Of a stretch of 64,000 nucleotides of DNA, positions 49,414 through 59,268 are shown in pieces. Numbering within the stretch: the first letter of the stretch is position 1; each line of letters opens with the position of its first letter. The notes below the pieces were generated by a model, which searched no databases, was not told the DNA's origin, and saw only the letters and a program-made list of their open reading frames with translations. This stretch comes from Pempheris klunzingeri (taxonomy: Eukaryota > Chordata > Actinopteri > Acropomatiformes > Pempheridae), in assembly GCF_042242105.1 (NCBI RefSeq), contig NC_092032.1:19220915-19284914 (forward strand), in the 5' to 3' direction. Position numbers and translations under genes: made by a program.

Positions 49414-51970
49414 GTCTGTCTGTCTGTCTCTCTGTCTGTCTGTCTGTCTCTCAGCGGTCGATGAGATCAGGTTGGACGTGCGGATCGAGGAGAGCGTCTC
49501 TGCTCCGACAGCAGGTAACAGGGTGGAAAAGCTTAGCAGCTCGTTATGTGTAGCCGTACATGAGAGGTGGTAACAGATAGATTTTTACATTCCCACGATA
49601 TGATCCCAGGAACGAACACATCAGACCCCCACCCCACCCCCAGGTAAAGTTTGTCCAGGATCAAAAGCCGAGCCAGGTGGAGCAGCTCTCCCTCCACCTG
49701 TGCAGAAAGCTTCCTGTATACCTGAAGTCAGCTCCTTTAAATCAGAGCTTCAAACATCACTTTTTATTGTCGCTTTGCAGCAAATTAGAAACATTAATTC
49801 TTAATAATGTGCAACTGTTTGACTTTTAAATGCAGTTTCTTTTCAATCTTTAACTGTTTTTGGTGGATTTTCCTGTTTGCTCTTATTTTCTAATGGAAAG
49901 TTTTCATATTTTCTTAATTTTAATGCATTTCAGGAGGTTTTAGGTGTTCACTTGCTTTAACCTTCCTCCCTCCCTGTTTCTGCCTCCCCAGACCAGGACT
50001 CCTTCAATGTGGTGGTTCATTATTTAGGACAGCAGGTCCTCAGACGTCAGATCCAGGGCACCGACGCCAGGATAATGTACTCGCCTCCTTCTCCCGCTCC
50101 GCCGACTCCGGACGCCCTCAAAGTTCGGTTTCCTCGCATCCCGCTGCCGGAGCCTCCCTCCACGCTGGCGGCCGGCCCGGAGCTGCAGGCCCTGTTCACC
50201 CTGCTGCCCTTCATGGAGCGAGGCGTGGTGCTGACCTCCACGCCGCAGGGGGTCTACGGGAAGCGGTTCTGCCGGGGGCGGGTCTTCTGGACGGGGCCGC
50301 ACACGACCACGCCGGGGCTGCACAAGATGGAGAGGAACACGGATCCGGTGCTGCTCTTCAGTAAAGACGCCTTCAAGCAACGTGAGACACTGAACGTTAA
50401 CTAGATGACGGGTTTTTACTCAAAGAACATGATTTAATGAGGATTAAATCTGTTAGTTGATCCTCAGAACATTAAATCTGCAAACATTTTGATAAGTGAT
50501 TTGTGTTTTTTAGCAAAAATATCCAACGTTCTCTGGTTCCAGCTTCTCAAACAGGGAATTTTGGAGGTTTTTTGTCACATATGTTCACAAAATAAATGTA
50601 TTTTGAGACTAGTTGGCAGGTGAAACAGGAAATGTTATGGCTGCACAGTGACTTCTGGCATTACAGAGAAGAAAACACTAAGAAATGGATCCGTTATTAA
50701 TCAATAATTTGCAGTTGCAACCCAAATAGCTTGTCCAAACTCAAAACAAGTAGTTTTAAAATATGTATTGAACTCACTGTTCTTCCTCCTGAATCAGAGC
50801 TGGAGCACTACTGTTCGAACGGGGGCGAGCCTCCTCAGTACGGCGTCACTCTGTGTTTCGGAGAAGAGCTGAGCAACACCGAAGACCCGGCCAGCAAACT
50901 CATCATTGTCCAGGTGAACGCACACACTGCAGGCTGATTTTTTTGACTTTAAAATCATTTCTTCACGGACTCGTTTCCGCCATGAACGCCAGAATGAAGC
51001 TTTTTGTTTGAAGCTCCATTTAAAACCCTGATTGGCTTTCAACATATGGAGGACAAATCGTGTCTCTGAGCGTGAAAATACCATCAGATTAATGAATAAA
51101 ATGTTATATGTACAATAATATTCTACTAAAAGTGGTCAGACGGTGGTGGAAGGTACATTTACTTAATTAAAGTACATTGTGACTTGAATTTATTGAGACT
51201 TTAAACTTCTACTTCAGGTAAATATCGAACTTTTTACTCCACAACATTTGTCTGACAGTTTTTAGAGATACATGATTCTCACACATCCCATGATGCATTG
51301 CTGTAGATTAAACTACCAACAGTATATAAAATAGTGAACTTTAAACATCTACATCAGTAAAAATGCAACATATTCATTAACGCAGCAGTAAAGTTATTCC
51401 AGAAACATCAGATAAATACTGACGGGGAACATTTTACTTTAAATGTTTTTACTTACTTTGGGTTTTGCAGGACTTTTTCAGTGTGTTATCAGTAGTTTTA
51501 TTTAAAAAAAGAATCTGAATACTTCTTCCACCACTGCAAATAAAGCACGTGAAGCTTAATTTACTTAAAATTTGCATTGTGAGCAAAACTTTTGCAAGTC
51601 AAATATAAATTCTATTACTGTATCTATATCTACTGTTTTATTTGCATTACAAATATTCATGTATTTCATTTAATTTTATTTAGATATTATACGTTTTTAA
51701 TAGTTACTCATCCCGCGATGATTTAAGTGGAGTTACCCCACCAGTGACAGTAACACACAAACACAAATATTCACCATCACCTCTGACGTCTGTCCCCTGC
51801 AGATCACGTTCCCGTGGGCAGAGGAGCAGGTCCAGAACACTCAGTCCATCTTCGACTCCATCAGCTTCCTCCAGTCTCTGGCCAGTCAGTCTCCACTGGG
51901 AGAAATAACTCTAAACCTGGTCACCGTGCCCTCCCCCACGTCCGAGATGGCCACCTGTGGGCCCTTCTGA
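44572..51970 (+). CDS. irf9: Interferon regulatory factor 9 (ISGF3 DNA-binding subunit)
   Basis: Nine coding exons (44572-44628, 45548-45670, 45748-45928, 47896-48053, 48823-48910, 49455-49514, 49992-50381, 50798-50913, 51803-51970) give 446 residues; human IRF9 has 393. The N-terminal IRF DNA-binding domain (about 1-115) shows the tryptophan repeat (RSWIVEQ, YPGLVWDDD, FRIPWKHAGKQDF, AWAEYKG, PASWKTRLRCALNKSPEF). A linker exon encodes a strongly basic stretch (KRPKRRKRR) and a serine/acidic run. The C-terminal IRF-association domain (about 230-430, from VVHYLGQQVLRRQI to ITFPWAEEQVQNT) should bind STAT2. IRF9 with STAT1-STAT2 forms ISGF3, which drives ISRE genes after type I interferon. Identity among IRFs rests on the domain sequence plus its place directly after rnf31, as in human. 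Start chosen for its match to the short first IRF exon. Confidence 0.92.
44629..45547. other. irf9 intron after the first coding exon
   Basis: Begins with a GT run at the donor, followed by GGGTGA repeats (44649-44669) that form a G-quadruplex motif. Further in, an (ATT)n run (about 45140-45184) passes into (GAT)n (about 45190-45222). The acceptor side is GT-rich (about 45519-45541). Confidence 0.6.
45929..47895. other. irf9 intron between DBD and linker exons
   Basis: About 2 kb of AT-rich sequence without recognised repeats or exons. Confidence 0.4.
49375..49453 (+). repeat. (CT)n/(CTGT)n tract forming an irf9 acceptor
   Basis: A CT run followed by CTGT repeats ends in ctctcag at 49454, directly before the short exon 49455-49514. 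Here the microsatellite is itself the polypyrimidine tract. Confidence 0.85.
51143..51540. repeat. Teleost TACTT-type repeat in the last irf9 intron
   Basis: The left end is GGTGGTGGAAGGTACATTTA and the right end GAATACTTCTTCCACCACTG; the ends are inverted to each other, which suggests a complete MITE-like copy of the family at 26028. Confidence 0.65.
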
Positions 51971-54291
51971 GTGCTTTGTCCAACGTGAAGGGGTTTCATT
52001 CCAAAAAAATAAGAGCCATCCCCGCCTCAATCTATCAAAATAAGAGCTTAAAAAGGGCTGAGCTCTGTGTCGACGTCCATCATCTAAAGTGCTTCTCGTA
52101 ACTGGCGCACAAAACCGATATCCAAATAGTTTTTTTATACAATTCAGCCCCAACAGACAGCACAAAGCAGATCTTATGGCACTAATGGGGGGCAAAAAAC
52201 AACTGGAAATGAAATAACAAAAATAATGGATTTTTTAACCCCTGAAAGTGGACATTGAGCTTTTCTTGAATGCACTTTGGAAGCACTACGTGTAGACCAA
52301 CACTGAGGAGTCGTCTAGAAGTAGCTGGTAGAATTAATCATCAACAATCAGCCCTTTTATGCAGAATATTCTCTGGTTCCAGCTTCTCAAATGTGTCGAC
52401 CTGCGTTTTTATTTGTCATTTGTGACAGTGAATTTAATATATTTAGGTTTTAGACTGTTAAACTGATAATAATTGCAGCTCTAGTCATCGTTCTTCTCTC
52501 CGTTACTCATGGTGGCTGCATGTTTGTTGTCCTCTAAGCCAGTGGTTCCCAACCTGAGGGTCGGCACCCCCCAGGAAGGGTCATGAGTCACATCCAAGGG
52601 GGTCAAGAGTAGATTAGCAGCATCTTTGCTCTTTTTCTTATGAATTATTAGATCATTCTTAGTGGTTTTGGGCCTTTTAAGCATTCAAGAAGTATTCAAA
52701 TGAAACAAATTCAGCCAGGAAAGCACTGAAGACACTTTTTTTAGTTTAACAAATTCACAAACTAAAAAGGTTGGGAACCACTTGGCGTCTGATGATAAGT
52801 GTGCTCTGTATAAACGTGTTTTAGACATCACATATCACTTTTACTGTAAAATAAAGGGAAACACAACATTGTAGTCGTAGCTGTAGTGAGCAAACATGTA
52901 TTTTGCATTAATTTCATTTTTTTTTTCCTTTTTAATGCAACGCCTGTCAGTCAAATCCAGCTCTAATGTCGTTTTGTCTCGTGTTTGTTGTGAGACACTG
53001 ATGCTTTTCACATCATAACCAGGTGAATGATTTCTGAGAAACCTACATTGTCAGAGAGAGAGAGACTGTAAACATGGCGTTAGTAGTTTGGAAGTCAAAT
53101 TCTGGCAGTGCTTTAGACATTTTAAAGAGCTGTTACTAAACATCCTACATTTCCATACAGAAGTCTTGCAGTAAAAAGCTGCTGAAGCTCAGAATATGTG
53201 TTTTTTGTTCAGGATGTCAGGAGTTCACACTTGTTTTTTTTTTTATTATTGCAAAAGGAAGCTACACAAGCAGCTCAAGTCAACACCGAGTGAGCTGCGT
53301 GTTTCAGCTTAAGAAAAAAAAAAGGTTGTCAAGGCGACATTAAGAAGTACGAAGTGGCACAGAGAGATTATTGCCTTAAACTGGGGTCATGTTTACCATG
53401 TTCACCCTCAGAGTGACCCACAGGTTTGGGATTCATGACTCTGTAGGAGTTGTGGTGTTAACTTTTTATTTAATTTAGCCTTAATTAACACTATGTAAAC
53501 ATTTCATAAACATCTTAAGCACACTATAATGTCATACACAGCTACGAGGACACTTTAACTGTTTAGTAATTATCAAAAATAGCTTTGCCTATTAAGATAT
53601 TTTATACGACAACTGTATTTTACTATATTGTCATTTATATCTGCAGCCTTCACGTTAAAGTTGTTGTCACTTGTAGCTGCATTACAATGCTTTTTAAACA
53701 TTTATTAAATGTTTATATACTGCTTGTGAGATCGAGATCCTCAACCTGAACCTGAAATTCTGACAAAAACAAAAAACTCATATTTCAAGCTTCAACGAAT
53801 TCCTATTTACAGCAGGACTTTTGCACTGTAAGGTGTTTCTGTTATTTTGTCCACCCCCCTGGAGCTTGAAATGTACATAGGCATAACAGTAACAGAGCGA
53901 CAAAAAACACACAACGGGACCAGAAGTACCACAGGTGTACTGTAATAGCGTTTAAAAGGTGGATTTTTCATTTAAATCAACAGGGTGTTGGGCTGAACCA
54001 CAAGGCACACTGATGGGGGAGTGGTGGGTGAGTGGTGGGGGGGGAGTGGTGGGAGACTGCGGAGATCTACCAAACTGTAAATATGTTGTTATTTATGCAT
54101 GTTCTATGTTATGTCCCCGGTCAGTCGAGAGAATGCATTAAAGGTGAACTTATTCCTAAACTCTGAGTGGAAGGTGAGCTTGTGTCGGGTTATTAAAAAA
54201 AAGAAAGAAAAAACTAAACATTTGTACAAGACGTTGGGTCAGAACATAAATAAATCTGGACTCGAGTACAAACTGGTGCCGCCTCTCGGGC
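51971..54291. other. irf9-emc9 convergent spacer
   Basis: Contains the irf9 3' UTR with a candidate AATAAA at 52850-52855, a small hAT-like element (52540-52784), and the emc9 3' side with candidate minus-strand poly(A) signals (TTTATT near 53241 and 53465). No further gene was recognised. Confidence 0.5.
52540..52784. mobile_element. Small hAT-like element (CAGTGGTTCCCAACC ends)
   Basis: The left end CAGTGGTTCCCAACCT and the right end, AGGTTGGGAACCACTTG, are inverted over about 15 bp. This CAGTGGTT.. terminus is typical of non-autonomous hAT elements. 245 bp, no ORF. A clear 8-bp target duplication was not seen. Confidence 0.6.
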
Positions 54292-57200
54292 CTACATGCT
54301 CCCGTTGGCCGGCGAGGCGAGCTCTGCTATCTTGTTGTTAAGTTTCTGATTGGTCCAGTCCTTTGTAATGTCGTCCAAGTGGCTGTCAAAATCCACCAAT
54401 AGCGTGTGATCGCGGGACTCCAGCATCTGGCCGGCTATCGCCCGAGTCTCCTCCCACTGCCTCAGCATGATCCTGAACAGGGCGCAGAGACAGCGACGGG
54501 TCAGGGTCTGGGTTATTATCACACGTTATAAAACAATTTCATTACGCAAGAGACACACCTGCTGCCCAACAACCTGTGGAGGATTTTACAGGCCTCATAA
54601 ATGAAAGCAGAGGAATCAGAGGTGATTGATTAAGCTCCATTTCATCAGTGCTTCTAGCCACTTTATAGGACTTTTTTATTAATCTATTAGTCTCTTCTGT
54701 CTGGTGATTTTATGATCCATTAGAGTGAAATACAGGTGGAGGGCGTTATTACAGACATCCCTATTCTTCTATCTATTGAATATCCCACATTTTATTGATC
54801 ACACTACTGTTTTTTGGATCTTCAGTAGCAACACTGATGAAATTCCCAATAGAAGAGAAGCAAATTGGATGATTAATTTAAACTTTACCCCCCAAAGGAT
54901 CGAGTGATGGAGGCTCAGAGGAGCTTTGGGATCAAACAAACCTATTTATGGTGCAATTTCTGTAATAATTCTTCCAAATATGAGATGTGGTGTCATTGAT
55001 TTCTGTTTCTTTCTTTTTCTCATGGACTATTATTGAGGAGGATAATTGTCACCGAGCATTATCCATCTATAAGTTGTTTAAAATACTCTTAATGGGACCG
55101 AGATGCTGATACGATCAGTGAATCGTGATGCTGAGCAAGAACAGTGTGCAGGATCTTGTTTCCTAAAGACTGAAGGGACACTTTGCAACACACCTGCATC
55201 AGAGACAGTTGGACGTCTCAGTATCCAATAAGCTTAATTTCTACTGAAGGTTTTGTTGAAAATAAAAACAGGTGGATGGAAACAAACCTAATGATTAACC
55301 GGATCTTTATCTTAGTGCCCGTAAACCACACGTGCTGCTCTGAAGAACAATATTCTTGAGTGAAGCTTTGGGGCTTTAAACACAGTGAGAACAGCGACAC
55401 CTGGTGGCTTATTGCACCCAAACGTCTCTAATTCTAATAGTTTTAGTCTCGTATGTGTGAAATAAAAGGCTGCATGTTAGGAACAAATCTGTAAAACTCT
55501 TGTCCTGAAGTGTTGAAGTGCATGTAGATGTTAGTGTGCAACATGCTGAAGTAAAATGAAGTTCAGCCTCAGTGTCACTGTGAGCTCATGTGTTTTAACC
55601 TCATGTTTAATATTTACATTTTTATATAATAGTAACATTTGATATGAGTCAGACACTAGTTGGTTTCCAGGGTTCCCACACGGTGTCATGGACAAAACAT
55701 TTTTGAGGACTTCTCCATGTAATGTGAGGCAGTACGGACCTTTTTTATACCGTTTTGGTGCTGCGCTTCAGTCGCTGTGTCACATTACATTAAAACTACT
55801 TAAACTACTTAAAAATGCTGCTATTGGTTACTAAGATATTTATGTAAAAGAAATCAACTACATTAATAGTTAAAATAACGTGGGAGGTTATCCACAGACG
55901 ATTACTCTAACAATTAATTACAGTACAAGCAACAACATTTCATGACTTTTCCAAAACTTTCAATGATTTTCCTAATTCCAGGACTTTTCTGCGCCTGGAA
56001 AACAAGATTTTGAAATGCCATGAGCGTGGGAGCCCCGTCTATCAGCCGCAAACGTTACTACGACGCCATGTTTCTCAGTCACAGCCCTCTCTTCCTATCA
56101 AAGTAATGATGCCTTACGTGTGTTTGTCTTTGAGAATCCATCTTGAATCTTTGCGCTCGTACATCACGATGGGAGGAACCCGATAGTCTGGAGACATCTT
56201 ACTGCCGTCGAGCTGTGAAGCAAAACACAGAAAAACAAATTAATTAACGCCGTTATTAGAAATAATCTCTTTCATTAAGAAAATATTTTTAAAAAGTGAC
56301 ATTTTGCAATTCTTTAACTGATTAATCACCATTTTGTTAAAAGGCATTTGTTGTTCTTACCATTAACAAAACTGCACTGTCAAACTGCTCAGCAATCTTA
56401 TCGGCTATCTTCAGCGCACATGGCGTCGGGCTGTCGGGTTCAAAAGATGAGAATAGCGTGTTGTGCATTATGTACAAAATATACTGATTTCTCAAATAGA
56501 CTGTAACACTTCCGGAGACATCCCATAAAAACGTCTGGTACAGCTGAGGGAGTTCGGAGAGGAAACTCACCTGCTATCTGCTACGCAGGCGTTGGCTTGA
56601 TAGTATCCTACTATCCTCTGCTGAGTCTGTGAACACCACACATCCACCTGCAGCAGGACGAACACACCGTCACATTAAAGCACCATTTACCTCAAACTGT
56701 AGATTCCAGCAAGAGCAAATAGTTTCTCTGCTAATAGGTGACGAGTCAGTCCCAGGGAACATTCCTCTGCAGCAGGCGCAACACAGGAGGTCAATTCAGT
56801 TTCTTTTCTTGTTTGCACGCAGTCTGAACTATAAGTGAAGTCGTCCGTATCAATTCAAGCTGATATTTTGGCAGATTTTGTTCAATTTCCACAGTTTTTC
56901 TAGCGCAGAAAAAACAAGTTTTCAGGCAAAATGCTCCTTTTTCTACAAATTAAGGACAAACTTAGATGAATCTTCCAGATCTGTTTCATTCATCACAGAG
57001 TAAAGTCACCATTTCCATCTTTAAAATGAGAACATCACACCCATATTATATGTGAGGTCTGAACATAATTAGATTATGAAAGATTGGCTCTGCAGAAAGA
57101 ATATGTATAAATATGTAAAACTGCACAGGTGTACTTGAGGGAAAACAACCTCAAACAAGATGGTAATACATGAGCAGTGATGGAGGAAGTATCCAGGTCT

Positions 57201-57888
57201 GTTACTTAAGTAAAAGCACCAATACCACACTTTAAAAATACGTAAAAGTCTTGCATAAAAGATGTTACTTCAGTAAAAGTGAGTAAGTATATTCAGGAAA
57301 ATGTTCTTTAAGTGTTAAAAGTATTCAGTGGAGGAAAACGTCCCTTTTGACTGCATGCAGGGTTTTACTGTTGGAGTTGGTTGGTAATTGACCAATTTGC
57401 TTCAAGCATTGATTGAGTAGTTTATGCTTTGTGTGGAAAAATCATAATTTATGAAGTAACTAACGCTGGAAAACACGTGTAGTGCAGTGAAAAGTATAAA
57501 ATCTCTCTCTGAGATGTTCTTTAAAGTATAAAGTACTTCAATGTTGTACTAAAATACAGTACTTGAGTAAACCTACTTCCATTCCACCAGAGTACAAGAG
57601 AAGTATGGATGTCACACCAGCCAGCAGCTCGCTGAACCAGGCTTCAGCAGTGTGTCTGTGAGGAGATCTACCTGCGGGCAGGTGTCTACTCACCTGTGTG
57701 AGGGCCAGCTGGGTGATGGGAGCCAGGGGCAGGTGGGAGTGGAGCAGCGGCACACAGTCCGTCACGCACACAGCGCCGCCTGCAGAGGCGGAAGACAGCA
57801 GCAGCCCGTTGATGCTGCACCGTGGAAACAGACAGGAGTGCAGGTACATCTTCACATAAGCCCGACAGGACAGCTCCACCTCGCCCAT
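54292..57888 (-). CDS. emc9: ER membrane protein complex subunit 9
   Basis: Five exons (57694-57888, 56571-56647, 56361-56430, 56118-56212, 54292-54472) give 205 residues (human EMC9 208). It starts MGEVELSCRAYVKMYLHS and contains TDCVPLLHSHLPLAP, VGYYQANACVADSS, CALKIADKIAEQF and LLVDFDSHLDDITKDWTNQ. The MGEVE start, the single-residue spacing and LDDI..DWTNQ.LN favour EMC9 over its paralogue EMC8. The protein is a cytosolic MPN-like (UPF0172) subunit of the EMC, which inserts transmembrane proteins at the ER; family members lack the metalloprotease JAMM residues. An acceptor only 8 nt before the ATG shows that an untranslated first exon lies upstream (about 58170-58320). Convergent with irf9. 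In human it sits next to psme2, on the other side of rnf31-irf9. Confidence 0.94.
55668..56036. mobile_element. hAT-like element (CAGGGTTCCCAC ends) in an emc9 intron
   Basis: The left end CAGGGTTCCCACACGG is mirrored by GCGTGGGAGCCCCG at the right. Inner inverted similarity (CATGGACAAAACATTTTTGA / CATGACTTTTCCAAAACTTT) supports a non-autonomous element. No ORF. Confidence 0.5.
57177..57592. repeat. Teleost TACTT-type repeat, full-length looking
   Basis: The left end GATGGAGGAAGTATCCAGGT and right end TACTTCCATTCCACCAGAGT are inverted, and the interior carries TTACTTAAGTAAAAGCACCA. It lies in emc9 intron 1. Confidence 0.65.
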
Positions 57889-59268
57889 GATGACCACTGG
57901 GAGGACACAGAAACACACAAAAGGCGTGAAAAACCGGCTTCACAAGACCCCCACCACGGGCTGAACGGACTAAAGCAGCACACACGAAGAACAGAGATCA
58001 TTTGCATTAACATAAAGAACAGAAGCACCACATTTTTACCCAAAAATCTGGAAAAAAATCGCTGTTTTTCACTGGGTGTGACTAGCATTAAGCTAGCCGG
58101 CTGGTGCTGCTTCAATATGTATTAGCATTAGCATACTAGCAGACCAAGCGGACCCGAATAAAGTCTTACCTGAAGAGGACTGTAAAACACTAGCAATAAC
58201 GATACACTCTACAAATAACTGCGTGTTTTCCGATTTTCAAATATATATCTTTTTTAATCTGTGTTGCTAAACGGCTTCAGGACAGCTGTAGCGGCTAACT
58301 GTTTCAATTGACAGCTACCAAAGAGAGTCTGAATGGCTACTTCCGGTCCCGCCCACAAGGGGTAAATATAATGATCTGATTGGCCGAGACGACGATGTGC
58401 TGCAATCGGATTGGTTGAACAAGCTGCCAATCGTTTCTTCTTCGGCTACTGTTTAATGTTGTTCTGTAGCACAGCTCCCCCTAGTGGGCAGGATGTCACT
58501 ATTTACCCTCAGTTAAATGAAAGGAGATAAAAATGGGAATTAAAGATAATCATTTAATGCAAAAAAAAAAAAAAAAAAAGTTATTTTACTTTTAACTAAT
58601 TCATAGCTACAATTAAGGTTAGTGATTTTAGTCTGATATTCCCATTTAAGGAAAAATAAAGCCATAGAAACAGCCATGGGAATTGAAGGCAATGCGTTTG
58701 CTTCATAAAATCTAGTAGAGCACAACAGTGTACCTTGACTACACCACCTAGTGCTGTAAAGTTCTCTACCCAACAAATCAGAATACAAGATTGCAGAGAG
58801 CACGAAGTTGGTGTGAGGTGTTTCAGAATTTAAAGCTACTTTGGGCTCAGTCATGCTAGCAGTGTCAAAAGCAGGGCAACAGCCAGTTAGCTGAAACTAA
58901 ACCAAGTTTTGACAGATCTAACGTTACCCAAAAACCTGGTATTTAATCTTTTGTGTCAAGGAACACCTTTCCAGTGCCAGGTGAGTTTTGTACACACTGT
59001 TGTGAAGCCAACAAATTTCATTTATAATTACACCCCTGCAGAACATATGAACCTGGTGCATGTTGTTGTATTGCAACTGGTTACAAGTATGAACAGTCCC
59101 TTTTAAATCTGAACTACTGTTAAACTAGAATGTTTAATGCACTCTGATTGCACACATGACTTTAGACCCATAAGACCATTGGATAGATACACTAGAACAA
59201 AGTCATTTGAGAGAGGAAATAGTCAATTGATTGAATACAATGGTAATTTATTCCAACAATAGAATGGC
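57889..59268. promoter_or_regulatory. emc9 5' exon and promoter; spacer to the repeat gene
   Basis: The presumed untranslated exon is near 58170-58320. On the emc9 strand upstream of it are an ETS site (ACCGGAAGT, 58339-58347), a GC box (about 58347-58353) and two CCAAT boxes (ATTGG on plus near 58379 and 58410), a housekeeping-type promoter. The stretch 58500-59230 has an A18 run (58561-58578) and nothing else I recognise. A minus-strand AATAAA (TTTATT, 59247-59252) belongs to the next gene. Confidence 0.55.

Noticed and set aside
54292-57888. Assignment as EMC8 rather than EMC9
   Set aside because: The MGEVE start, TDCVPLLHSHL and DWTNQ.LN match EMC9; EMC8 starts PGVKLT-like and has a different tail.
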